Positions 35,501 to 46,899 of a stretch of 64,000 nucleotides of DNA are shown one piece after another. This stretch comes from Hippasteria phrygiana (lineage: Eukaryota; Echinodermata; Asteroidea; Valvatida; Goniasteridae): contig JAZGUH010000410.1 in NCBI GenBank assembly GCA_037893225.1, positions 558,001 to 622,000 of the forward strand, in the 5' to 3' direction. Position 1 is the first letter of the stretch, and each line of letters begins with the position of its first letter. The position numbers and the translations under genes were made by a program. The notes under the pieces are model-generated. The model did no database searches, was not told where the DNA came from, and saw only the letters and a program-made list of their open reading frames with translations.

Positions 35501-35650
35501 GTGGGAAAATTGCTGTCTAATAAACCTCGAACAAACCACAATAATCAACGAAAAACAACATTCAGCATTTTAGAACTTCGCCTTCTAAGAGACGAAGTTT
35601 TTGAGGGAGAGAGAGAGAAGTTATTGCTGATAGTGACTAACTAAAATATA
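32590..35650. other. Unannotated DNA with small repeats
   Basis: No gene recognised. Notable items: a G-run after GGGCGGGGCTTAAC at 33546-33570; (ATCA)n at 33662-33679 followed by ACTCGACATTTATTTTCACA, which resembles the 3' tail of a LINE on the minus strand; and a 10-bp tandem repeat ACTTGCAGGG (3.5 units, 34201-34236). Confidence 0.45.
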
Positions 35651-35651
35651 C

Positions 35652-35722
35652 ATGTGTGGTTCAAAGAAGAACCGGGGTATAAACTCAACGTTTCAGTCAA
35701 TTTGCTCTGACCGTCATCAGGA
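35652..35722 (-). repeat. Family J hairpin repeat, copy 2
   Basis: On the minus strand this reads CTCCTGATGAC, stem GGTCAG, loop AGCAAA, stem TTGACT, then GAAACGTTGAG, and ends GAACCACAC. The stem is kept by G-T pairs at both ends. CTGATGA before the stem and GAAA after it resemble the hammerhead ribozyme core, but one extra base interrupts the expected stem II closing pair. Confidence 0.7.
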
Positions 35723-35951
35723 GAATGCATAGACTTTAAAGAGGGGAACCCTTAAAGAGACTAAACATTAATTTACTTAGTTTCTTAATAATACGAGCAG
35801 GTTTGAAATACTTTAAAACTCTGATACTCGCACCCCCACTTACCAATAGATCTTCTTTATTTACAGTCACACACACACCCAAGTGAGTTAGCGGTGCATA
35901 CACTGTGTGGACCTGTGAATAAAAGATTTCGGCGTGAACAATAGATGAGAG

Positions 35952-35986
35952 ACACTATGTGGACCTGGGTCAGGTCCACATAGTGT
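35952..35986. repeat. Perfect hairpin with 15-bp arms
   Basis: ACACTATGTGGACCT, five-base loop GGGTC, and the exact complement. A related ACTGTGTGGACCTGTG lies about 50 bp upstream. No gene is adjacent, so I do not call it a terminator. Confidence 0.9.
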
Positions 35987-36205
35987 TTTGCTCTCTCTGT
36001 AAAAGGGCTTCAGAGGCAAAATGGGTTTAGGGTTATCTGTGGGAGAATAAAGATAATTACTTCAGGGGGCCACTATCAAAAATTGGGGTTGAAAACAATT
36101 TCTGGATGTGAGAAAAATTAGGATTTTGGCCGAGAATTCTTAACTACACGAATACAAAGGAATGTCCACACTGCGTATGTGAAACAGAGCTGGGTGTGTA
36201 AACGG

Positions 36206-36752
36206 GTGCAATCAGGGACCTCCTATTGTCCCTCTTTTGTTTAATCTTTAACTTTTTCGGAAGGCCTCCCATTGGTTTTGTACACGATTTTCAATCGTGG
36301 ACCTTGACACAATCGCGGACCCTATTGTCCTCTTTGTTAAAGGTCCACGGTCTGAATAGCTATACAAACGCATGCGTTCTCCTATACTTATGAGGACCAT
36401 GAATGGAACCCTACTTTTGTCTCCTTTGTTTGTACTTTAACTTTTTCCGAACAGCTCCCATAAGGTTTGTATAAGAAATTCTCCCGAGGACTCGGCCCAA
36501 GTCCTTGGTGTCATTGTTATCCCTGATCCCCCCCATTGTCCCAAGTCCTCTCTCGTATAGCCTAACCCACTCACATACATGTAAACGCCTGCAATCGGGG
36601 ACCTACTATTGTCCCTCGTTTGTTTAATCTTTAACTTTTTCGGAAGGCCTCCCATATGTTTTGTGCACGATTTTCAATCGTGGACGTTCGGTCAAACGTG
36701 GACCCTTTGTCTATGCCCTAACCCTTTTGTCCCTTGTCCACGATTGCCGGTA
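36206..36752 (+). repeat. Cluster of three family B MITE copies
   Basis: Copy 2 (36206-36352) and copy 3 (36588-36752) share GGGACCTCCTATTGTCCCTC or its variant, TTTAATCTTTAACTTTTTCG, GGAAGGCCTCCCAT and ATTTTCAATCGTGGAC with copy 1. Between them, 36405-36560 is a more diverged relative (CTTTAACTTTTTCCGAACAG, CTCCCATAAGG, then CAAGTCC in place of TCCACG). Copy 3 keeps the right end CGATTGCCGGTA. The three lie in the same orientation, as in tandem duplication or preferred insertion. Confidence 0.8.
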
Positions 36753-36947
36753 TATACATCCTCACACATCTGCCTCAGACAATGGCCGACCCATACCCAT
36801 TACCCAACGTCCTCTCTCCCAAAATTCTGATCGTTCTGACACGTTCCACTGGTCTCCACGGTCTCACACATGACAAAGTTGAGGATATCACTCCTCTCAT
36901 CTCTCTCTCATCTGTTTAAGGATTGCCCATTTTAGAGTCTAGGTATT

Positions 36948-37015
36948 CTCATGATGACGGTCAGGGCAGATTGGCGCAAACGTCGTTTATACCTTCTTCT
37001 AAGAACCAGACTTCT
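36948..37015 (+). repeat. Family J repeat, copy 4 (decayed)
   Basis: ATGATGACGGTCAGGGCAGA, then TTGGCGCAAACGTCGTTTAT and CTTCTTCTAAGAACCAGA. It matches the family layout, but the inner stem no longer pairs well. Confidence 0.6.
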
Positions 37016-37019
37016 CTTC

Positions 37020-40000
37020 TTGAGTCGCTCACTTCATATGGTGTAGGCCTATTCTCAACCATTTCTTCATAGTTTCACTTCGAATATAGAGAAGACGTTT
37101 GTAGACCACGCTTGTGCAGGAAATTGAATCCACGAATTTGCCAACTCCTGCCATGCTTGATGGATTTCAATGGATGACATTTCATCACTTAATGACGTTC
37201 TTGTCGTTCAATATCAGTCACAACATTTACTCACTTAGTTTCTTAATTTACGAGCAGCTCTGAAATGCACGCATTTCCTATCAGTGACTACAGAGGATTT
37301 GTACGTGACGTACAGCCGGAGAAATGAATGTGACTGCGCTCATCTCATCAGGAAATTCATTCACATTTGAAACGATGATTCAGTCGAACATTCCACTTGG
37401 AAAATGTCTGACTTTGTTAGACCGTCACTGGTAGCATGCGTCTTTTGTGAAATAACTGAATATGAGTCATTTTTAAAATGCAGTTACATTACAATTCTCA
37501 TCCAAGACTTCACATTTCAGTCTAACACACTGAGAAGAATAAAGGCTTTGTTATCGAAACGAGGGCACGTGGTTGTTAATTTAGTTTTGCCGACTTGTTC
37601 GGTAGCTTGTTTTGTGACTGCTTGTATACATTCTGGCGCGAACCTTTTTTTCATGATGTTTAATTTTGTGTATTTGTTTATAATACGCTTGTCTTGTTGA
37701 AGTGTTATGTTTGCTTGCCCTAACTGTTGTCTCGCTTGCTTCACCCCAAGAAGTAACTCAAATCTGGTATTTGACGCACAATTTTAGAGCGTGTGCTGTG
37801 AAGGCCTACTTGTTTTCTCGCTTGCAAGTATGATTGGTAACCTGTTAATTTTCTCCTTTCTCCAGAGGCAGTCGAAATTGGGGCACGATGTAAACGATAC
37901 TGGTCCGTAATCACTTAACCGGGACAGTATCCTGCCATCACGTGACCCTTTAGGCGTCAGCCATTCATTTCCCGAGTGCTTCGAGTGAATGCTCACTTCA
38001 GATGTGAAATATTATTGAGGAGAAAATTGGAATGGAAGTTATCACATGTATATGTGATGTATCATGTGTCATCGTCATAGGAGATACCGGAGAAAGAATA
38101 AAGCTATAGGTGGAGAAACTCCAAACTATCTCGAGATTGTTATTGTTTTCTGTCATAGTCCTGTAATAGAATCCAGACCGACTAAGGTTTGACCAGCAGA
38201 GAACATTCTATCGTCTTTTAGCTTCAATCGTGCATGCAAGAGATGCATTCAAATTAAAAGTATCGTTTTGTTTATTCAATTTCGTCCGGACTAGCAGTAA
38301 GGGGTTGATCGGGCATTCATTTTCATTAATGGGCAAACATATTTCACCTTTTTTCAAGCATCTTTTCCTGCAGGTCTGTATTCCTATAAAAGTCCGAGTT
38401 ATCTCAACGTAATATCTGACGCCTTCAATCCCCAGATGCGCACCTGTTTTTCTTAACTAAGTCTTCAGACAGATAAGATGGCGAGCCCATACGGGACGGG
38501 GAGGTGTGATTGTCTGATGGAATCGGCCCAAGAAAACAAATTACCCAAGAGAAGTGTCCCCGATGGTATAACCATTGCCAAACATACATGCCCCGATGTC
38601 TTGCACATGACGAGATCGATGGGTGATTCAGAATGAAAAAGAACAGTAAAACAAAGTAGAAAAATTAAAGGATTCATAAACGTGTGAACATACAGATGCC
38701 CCTATTTTTTGGGTCAAACTTTAAAACAAACAAACAAAGATCAACTTTTAGCCCTTTTCATTTCATAAGTTCGTTACATCATCCATCCATTCCTCATATC
38801 AGTTCAGATGTAACATTATAAATGTTACAAAATATTACATTACATTTAAAAAATGTTACAAAATTTTCACAAAACCTCACAAGATAATAGGAAAATATAT
38901 CAATTAAAAATCTGATTAATTTGAACGACCATTTGATGAAAATGATTGCCCATAAACGAATAAGAAAAGAAAAACATGGCATACGTCATAATTATGCACA
39001 CCGACGTTCGCTAATTTGAATGCTTGAACCGTCAAAGGATGTCACAAAACTCAATTTAAGAATGCAACTAATGAAGTATTGAATGCACCAAAACGAAATA
39101 GAATGCCCCTAAACGAAAACGAACTTGGGAACAAAATCTTGGGTGCTTAAAAATTTGAAATTGAATGCCCAAATAGTGAACAAAAGAAACCTTAATTTGA
39201 TCAGATGTGAAAAAACAACGCGAATTTGAATGACCAATAACAAAAACGATCAGAAGAATTTGCAAATTGGCCGGGAAACCTATATTAGGAGAACATTACG
39301 GTTCTGCGTGGAAGGTGTGTGTAATATAAAACGAGCAGTAAACTAATTTCCCCGGTAAAGGTTGTCCAAACAGACGAAGGATTTAATCAAATCATCAGTC
39401 TTAATTTGACTAACTCGATACGGTATTAATTTGATAAGGGGTGAGTTTTTACAGTCGTGGTGCCCATAAAACACTTAGGGAACGGTGTATCAAACCTCTC
39501 TTTGACACTTAGCAGAAACAGTTATTTTTATTTAAAACCAAAGAAAGTGCCAACGGACTTTTTTCTGAGGATTTTTATACACTGGGAATATATAACTTTA
39601 TCGTGGTATTTTTCGAAGTATAAGTAAGTTAGTCGGTCGGTCGGTCGGTCGGTCGGTCGGTCGGTCGGTCGGTCGGTCGGTTGGAAACTTATAGCATATT
39701 AGGCGAGGCACTGAAACTTCTTATCGGCCGCTGTACTGGTTGCTCCTATCACCGATCTCATGTTCATCTTCATTTATTTCAATATGCATTCTGCTTAATT
39801 TCAATGATTATTAAAGATGTTCCCCTCATGCTTCGCGTTCTCTTGGGTGGGTTTTCAGAGAAAGCACTGCAGTAAGATACTTGTCATCAGTCACCGTTTA
39901 AAATAAAAATATATAAAAAGGATAACATTTTCCTTAATCTTCCTGTGTAGGCCTTCTTATCAGGCCTTCATGTCTTTTTTGGCTTTGTTTCGGCAGTACT

Positions 40001-42220
40001 TTGATCTGTGTTAAAAGCTTTTTATATAGTATCCAATTCATCATTGTTACTTTCAATATAGAGAGATAGCAGGGAATCAAAGTGATACCGAAATTGAGCT
40101 GTATTTCCAGCGTATTTTATATCACAACGTTCTGCAATACGTAGTTAAATCTGTTGGTTTTGGAAAGGATAAATTGACATACATGTACTAGACCTAATTA
40201 ATTTCGTTAACCTATGTCCAAGCACGAAACCCATAGAGCAGAGTACAGAGCTGGTATTTGGGCGCTGGTGTTCTACTTTTAAGTGAGATCTGTTGTTTTT
40301 GTAAGTTAATTCTGCGAGCATGTATCAGTGTAGTTCTTTAACCTTCCCTGCCAAACCATGAACCCTTTTAAAGGAGGGAATAACAGATTATTAGTTCAGT
40401 TTAGTGTCGCACAGTTTAGAAATAAATGGGATGTTGTATAGGTGTTTCGGTGCTTAAATGTCGACCTACCAGTTCATGTGTCGTGTTCACGTTTCGTGTT
40501 TTCCTCTGTCGTGTTCCACGTTTCCAAACGTTACAATTGTACTAATTCCCAAAATGGGTCATTCCTGCTGCTACAGATTCACAGAGGTATAGACTCCGGC
40601 ATGGTTGATTGAGCTGAACACTATGTTTGAATTATGAGTGAATGCATAAAATTCACACCATAACATGCGTCCGTGTCTACTGCCTACTATACAATTTAGT
40701 CATGCAAACTTGATACATGTAGTTAACTTGGAACTTCACCTGACGAGTGAAGTTACACCAACAAGTTGAGGACAACTTAAACAAAAAACATGGGCAAAGC
40801 TTCTAAAAATTGTCTGGGTGTATTAGAAGCGAAGTGTTCAATGACGTGTCATATACAGAACCTTTTGATGTTGTACGACAGAGCTATGAAGCATGACAGA
40901 TCCATTGTACACATTCAATAAACCCGCATTTGGGAATCTGTGTTGAGGTCACGTGCCCATACACAAACACCCTGTCTATGGTGGTTAGGCCCTAAGTAAA
41001 ACAATTTAATGGTGAGCTGGATTCGCATCGCAAAATGCGATACATTTTTCACAAAAAGCGATACAAACTTGAACACGTTTAGACATTTTTTGCGAATACA
41101 AATTTCCTCATAAGATCATGCAGAACGACGGCCGACGCTCGACACCCCTACCATACCTGCGCGGTGACGACGGAAATTTTGGATGTAAAATAATAATAAA
41201 TCAGACTCGACCACCATCGTTTTTATCCGATCCGTTCGATTGTTCGGCAAACACACTGGCGCAATCTCACCCCCAATAGGTCTTCGGTTTCTTTCAATGG
41301 TTTTGCGCGACAAGGACAAGTTTGGGAAACGAGGTTGCTGCAGTTTTTTGTGGTGATTAGCACGTGTAGTTCGGTACAGTACCATGTGGGCGCAGACATT
41401 CACAAACCCCATACGCTTAAAGCCTAGTTTCCATATCACCGTTGCGTCTTGGCAGACTGCGCAGACAGTACGCGGAACTGTCATAAGCGGGACGTGCTGA
41501 ATTTTAAAAAGCCCTCATCCTCCTCTTTTTGAAAAAAAAACCCGGACGATCAGCTGGTGTTGTTTTTTATGGCCTTATTGTATAAAAATTTGAAACTGGA
41601 AAATTATTTGTTTTTGATTCCAACACAGATTACATTAAACATTACACTGTATAAGAACCACAACCATGGTGTAATTCGTTTAATTTTTAATAACAAGAAT
41701 GCAATACGTTGCTTATCTTTGGCACACCCATCAATCAATATTACAAGTTTGATAAAAATGATTGAGTTTGACGCGGTTTTCCTTTTGCTAGTCAATTTTA
41801 TCACATTGCTAATCAAAAGACAATACGATTAGCATAATTTGCTAATCATTTTTTTTCTTTTTTTCAATCAATGAGATTACTAATAAAAATGGAGAAAACA
41901 GCCGCAACACATTTTCAAAAGACTCAATTTAATCTCACACGGTGTTGTGGGGGATTGACACGTGCTCTTGTCATGTAAAGTAACAGACAGAATAAACAGT
42001 GATCATTCATCAAAAGGAACAGTGAGTGTTAAAACAAAAAAAGACATGTGGTATATTGAGCTGTATGAGCTACATGTTATAATAATTGTTGGTGCGATTG
42101 TACCAGGTGTTGCTATTATAATTATAGTTATCAGAGTATATACTCTGCTTCCACGATAGACATTCCTTTTGGGGGTAGCGTGAGTGCAAAATATATATTT
42201 TTTTTGTTGACTTGTTAGTT
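37020..42220. other. Unannotated DNA with a (GTCG)n microsatellite
   Basis: No gene recognised in about 5 kb. A perfect (GTCG)n tract of about 12 units lies at 39632-39680. A 122-codon minus frame (41116-41484) has no recognisable domain. AACCTCGTTTCCC (plus, near 41330 in reverse sense) recalls a common transposon-associated word. The remainder is AT-rich. Confidence 0.45.
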
Positions 42221-42228
42221 TCTCGCTG

Positions 42229-42417
42229 GCATTAGAAAGAGCATATGCGGCCCTTCATTTTGATATATCACTCAGTTTGACGTCTTGATGAATATGGATA
42301 TTTATGTGGATGTAAACATCGACAGTTCCTATTGATTTCTATTGTATAAGTCAAGTTTAAAGGCCTGTAACTTCAAAGTAACTCTGGCGACTTGTGACTC
42401 ATGTTTTGTTGGGTTAA
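42229..42417 (+). repeat. Dispersed repeat family H, copy 2
   Basis: Related to 1455-1650 (shared GGCATTAGAAAGAGCATA-like start, CCTTCATTTTGATATATCAC, GTTTGACG, TTGATGAATATGG, ACTTCAAAGTAA and GACTTGTGACTCAT). No inverted ends visible. Confidence 0.7.
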
Positions 42418-42419
42418 AT

Positions 42420-43830
42420 CAAGAATGAAAAAGTGAACATTATTTGGAGCATGCAGGAAAGAGTCGTCGCCACAACAGTAAGATTAAGTTTCTACGACCC
42501 ATTCCATTGAGTATAACTAAAAACAACCAGCTTTCTTTACACTTGTGATATCAGCCATACTCGTAATCCGCAGTATAACACTGACTCAGTTGGCATGAGA
42601 GCCCCCCCCCCCCCTCCCCAAAGTTGAAAACTCATCCTGCATGGAGACTATTAGGCGTAGCCGCTGCATATTAAGATCTATGTATTATTGAGCATGCCAG
42701 TCAACCGTGAACAAACACTCTCCAAATGAACTAACAGTTCTGCCGCTCCAAGGAAATTAAAATCGCCCTTTCATGATAGGGAGAAAAGGGTTCTTTAGAC
42801 TACAATGATCGTTAAAAAGTCAATCTTTGACGCCATGAGCCGCGATTAGAGTCGAATGTTTGGGTTGAACGCCTTGGTGTCAAATTGACCTATCGCCGTT
42901 TACGAGTTAACCACGCCCCTTAGACAACCCTATGGGAATTTTGTGTGGTAATTTTTGTTCGTCTCAGATTTTGCGCGTTCCACGTGGAATTATAATTGAT
43001 GTGATTGGACAATAATTCACAAGCTGCGTTGACGCAATTCGACCGCGATAGGTCAATTGATTGGCTTGACTTTTCGTGAACTGACCAGAAACTATGCGCC
43101 GCATGAATTATAGCAGACACTTCTTACAGATGAGAAATTATCTAAGAATAGGACTTTAGATATTAATGTAATCCGTATATAGGAGTATATAGTCATCGTG
43201 GAAATACCAACGTTTTCCACATGAGAAGTTGAACGTGACGAGATATTCAAGGCGAATAGAAGAAGTCGTGCGTGATGGTGTAACTTGAATGTGAAGAGCT
43301 TCAGTTTAGCTGGGGTTTGTGCAAGATGCATCATTTGTCTTTTTCAGGGTAAAAAAGTAAAAGTAAAAAAAAACACAATGAGACATTCTATGAAAACGAA
43401 ATTGGAACCTTCCAAAAAACTACTGGTCAGGAACAGTCGGGTGTACCACATCCCCAGTCGGCCTTACTTTCGATGGCTGTTCGTATAGCGCCCATCACGG
43501 AAATCTGGAAAATGTCTTTCTCGGCAGGTTGTGCGAGTGAAATTACGAAATTAGCAAAACTAAGAGTTGAGCTGTAGCGTTTTCTCCACTTAGTGAAATG
43601 AGCTATATTCTCAGTCCACTATATATATATATATATATATATATAGATTATTTTAAAGGAAACATGATTTAGGATGTATATTGCATTATTCCTGCTTAAA
43701 ACAATAAAGTATTATCTTGACAATGATATTTTGTGTCCAGAGACAATTATTTCCCAGATTAAATATGAGAACAAAATTCTTGAAAATGTTTGTCCAAGCT
43801 ACTCCGCCCCCTGAGTGGGACCCTCATTAA
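42420..43830. other. Unannotated DNA with a C-run and an (AT)n microsatellite
   Basis: A poly-C run is at 42603-42614 and (AT)12 at 43621-43644. No gene recognised. Confidence 0.45.
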
Positions 43831-43835
43831 CATAA

Positions 43836-44373
43836 GTGTGTGACGTAGACCGAGGCACATTACAGATTCTGCTCGAGCCGGCCCCATTCATCACGCGTAT
43901 GCATTGAGTGTACATTCTTCGTCCAAAATCTAAGCAAAATATAGTGTTTTTCGGCCATGTTGACAAGGTGTGTGGCTGCTGGGTGCAGCAAAACAACGAA
44001 GGCTGGAATAAGCCTTCATTTATTTCCAACTGATGCGAAATATCGGAGAATTTGGACGGCGAAAGTGAAGGTGACAAGAGCGTTATGTAGCGACCACTTT
44101 GAGCCGTCGTGTTTCGATACTGGTATTTTCAAATCATGGGATGACCAATAAAAATATGCTCAAGTCCACTGCCATCCCAACAAAGTTCCCAGATGTGAGT
44201 AAGGTATACAGGCGAAAGCTAAAAGGGAGAAAATCAGGGTAAGTTCGATGTAGTTGTTGCAACTTACGAAATTGCACGTGTAGACCTAGTGTACGTGTGT
44301 ATACGATGTACATGCGTCATTTATTGGGTCCAGTCGATCCATGAATTTCGGTGCCTTGGTCTACGTCACAAAC
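43836..44373. repeat. Inverted repeat pair flanking the THAP relic
   Basis: GTGTGTGACGTAGACCGAGG followed by CAC (43836-43858) faces GTGCCTTGGTCTACGTCACA followed by AAC (44351-44373); 21 of 23 positions match when inverted. The flanks outside show little further match. These could be subterminal repeats of a THAP-type DNA transposon relic, or chance inclusion of a binding motif. Confidence 0.55.
43957..44238 (+). pseudogene. Broken THAP zinc-finger exon
   Basis: THAP domains are C2CH zinc-dependent DNA-binding modules found in host transcription regulators and P-element-like transposases. From the ATG at 43957 the frame shows C-x4-C (Cys5, Cys10), a GISLH.FP segment (Pro24), Trp33, and C-x2-H (Cys44, His47) followed by F-E-P. 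Only 33 residues separate the two zinc-ligand pairs; with the usual Trp and Pro of the intervening segment missing, about ten residues seem deleted. A stop follows at 44149-44151. A one-base shift near 44132 reopens the frame into the typical C-terminal box (TAIPTKF) and a basic RRKLKGRK stretch, ending at a consensus splice donor GTAAGT at 44239. Two defects make a functional protein unlikely. The relic sits between inverted copies at 43836-43858 and 44351-44373. Confidence 0.8.
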
Positions 44374-44379
44374 AGCGCC

Positions 44380-45060
44380 CTCAATTTGAGTCTTAACAAA
44401 TTCCAAAAAGGGAGGGGTAAATATTTGGGCGGCAAATAGTCAGACTAAAACTTCACTTGAACCAGTTTGGCTTTTAATTCACATTTAATACATATAAATG
44501 AATTTATTCATGAAATAAAATGTGATCCGGCCAGTTTGAGAAGCAAGTTTCCTTTAAGTAATTTTATTCGGTCTGTAACTGGCGGGTTTTCGCTGTTGGC
44601 TGATGAAATAAATAGAAATAAATATAACCTTTAAGTGCAATGGGCCTACACTGTAAAAAGTATGCACATCTCATGTCTGTATATGGTCATGCTGAACCGC
44701 GTGAGGTGCCTTGGGCACGTTAGGTGTGCTGATGTAGCCTAAATATCGGGTGATGCTCTGTATTTCTGTAGACGTACAAGCTCCAATGTACGAGGGGAAA
44801 AAAAGAGTCGGCTTAATGATTAAGACAGCTGAAGTTAGTGCGTTGGCATGTGTTCTCTATTAACAGCGTGGAGCGTGCTTGTGTTAAATTGAATAAGTAA
44901 TGATCTTGCATTATATTTATTAGTAAAGTGATCTTTATTGCACTTAAAATGATAGATTGTCGATTCTGTCTGGTTAGTTTAAAGTTCACTCCAACTGGGA
45001 AAGTGGGAAACTTACATCAGATTAACTTTAATTGATTGTCAATTTGAGTAGTCGTCAGCA
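44380..45060. other. Unannotated DNA
   Basis: No gene recognised. CACTGTAAAAAG at 44650 resembles the end of the element at 46900-47795, but no partner end is visible. Confidence 0.4.
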
Positions 45061-45069
45061 CTCAACTTG

Positions 45070-45140
45070 CCGGATCGAGTCAGGCTGGCCTAGGCCTATA
45101 TAGTGCTGTGACCCGGGTTCGAATCCCACCAGGGCCGTCG
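45070..45140 (+). repeat. tRNA-derived SINE fragment
   Basis: GGGTTCGAATCCC (45114-45126) is an exact pol III B box inside a tRNA-like T-arm. The upstream part lacks a clean D-arm. Downstream, ACCAACCAACCAGCCAACC (about 45215-45235) is a short CCAA-rich tract. SINE fragment, not a tRNA gene. Confidence 0.5.
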
Positions 45141-45331
45141 TGTGGATCGTGGATCGCAGGTTTCTTTGGCCTTTTCGAGCCACAGTGCGATGTGCACTTT
45201 TGAGGAATTTAATTAACCAACCAACCAGCCAACCCACCGACCTCCCAAGACAACCAAATGCGATACAAATTCCCATTAGAATAACAATCTACGAGAATAA
45301 ACTTCTCTTGTGCAAAACAGATAATCAACAC

Positions 45332-45752
45332 CACGAACTGACACTCTCTATCTAGTGCGTGTGTCGAGTGCCCGCACGCGCGCGTATTTTACAGAACCGA
45401 GTAATTTTCGTTTTCACGAACTGACACCCAAGAACGGCAGCGCGCGCTAACCACATTTTCATTTTCACGAACTGAAACCATTCTTAATTTCACGAGTTTA
45501 GAGGTTTTCAGTTCAATGTTTCTGTAACCCCACAAGTATACAGATGGAGTAGATTCGTGTTAAAGCTTTTAAAGCGTTTTTCTTTGAATGGTATTTCTGC
45601 TACATGCTTGCGTGTCAATTGGTGAAAACGAAATTCTTCTCTAGCGAGTCGGTGCCCGATGTGCGCGCGCACACCTGGGTGTCAGTTCGTGAAACCGAAA
45701 TTTACTCACGAACTGACACCCAGGTGCGCGTGAGTGTCAGTTCGTGAAAACG
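45332..45752. repeat. Foldback array of a 13-bp motif CACGAACTGACAC
   Basis: At least seven copies of CACGAACTGACAC or close variants. Direct: 45332, 45415 (preceded by TTTT), 45466 and 45707. Inverted: 45612, 45679 and 45734. Most are embedded in TTTTCACGAACTGACACCC-like context. Two copies form a palindrome with perfect 21-bp arms (45672-45692 and 45706-45726, CACCTGGGTGTCAGTTCGTG plus A). GCGCGC words are interspersed. This resembles clustered transposase-binding subterminal repeats of a foldback element, but no transposase is present and no other copy exists in the window. Confidence 0.85.
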
Positions 45753-45759
45753 GTGACGA

Positions 45760-46775
45760 ATTCTTGGTTTTTTTTTCATTTACGTCAGCTGATATAACAT
45801 GCACAAACAGCTGTATAGACAACCACCCTTGTACGGTCCATGAACTTTCTGTTTTCAGAGAGTTTATGATAAACCTGTGTCGACTTTTCATTTAGCTTTC
45901 ACATCTAACCAAAAAATAACTGTTGGGTTTTCCTCTATGTATAATATTGTTCTTGTTCCTGTAGTAAGCCATTTTAAGGGATTTGAAGCCAAATACCAGA
46001 ATTGATTAAATATAACCGTCCATAAATGTTGACAAGTGAATAAGTAGTCAAATTGCAGTTGCAATGGAACATGGGGCATGCAATATACTATGCGGCTATA
46101 TATACGAATTGATTAGTTATGCCTAATATTCCATTCACGCTGCCGCCCTTCCCGTTCACAACATAACAATTGAAATCTCAAATTTAAATAGTTAGGTAAT
46201 AAAACATCGCTTTCAAATACAATTAAATAATAAAAGTAGCGCTCGCTTTATAGGCCTACAAAAATGTCTCAAAGCGTAAAAATATTACACACAGGTGAAC
46301 GATAAAATTTGACAATAAAGGTGATGTCTGTTCATAAACGTTTTGACAATCACAACGAACCTTTTATAGTTCCCGAATTCGGTTGTGTTTGGCGATTTCA
46401 ACCTGACACCCGGTGGCGGGTGGAATTTCTGGGGGTACCTTTTTTCAAGGGGACACTGAAAGTAAATAAACTGCGGCTTGTGTAGGGATGTCAGTTGGGG
46501 GAACGTGCCCCCTCCCCCGTCGACCCCCCCCCCCCCCCCCCGGGACACGTATATGAAGTACGTGCTCTGAATTGTGGAATCTTTTTAAGAAGGTATCATG
46601 TTAATTAACAACAAAATAGGGTGACTAACGTTAAGTGATGAGTCACCGTCAAAACAAGCTGACCGGTCACCTTCTTTACTGAAGACTGATAAAACACCTC
46701 TCCAATTTTGGCGTCTTTGCATCTGCTGAGGTTGATTCCGTAATAACCATGCTGTTTATATCATGCTGTTTTTAG
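45760..46775. other. Unannotated DNA with a C-run
   Basis: No gene recognised. A poly-C run at 46525-46541 follows a short GGGGGAACGTGCCCCCTCCC palindrome-like stretch. Confidence 0.4.
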
Positions 46776-46899
46776 CCAGACTATAGACAAGGGCCAAGTT
46801 TCAGTAGCGGGAGTCAAACCCATCTAATCAGGTAGGTACTGAAAACCCAATCCACATACTGCATCCGGAACGGGAATTGAACCAGGGGCACCAGAGGTG

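Noticed and set aside
41116..41484. 122-codon minus-strand frame
   Set aside because: No motif or family resemblance, and it includes a transposon-like AACCTCGTTTCCC word. Likely chance.
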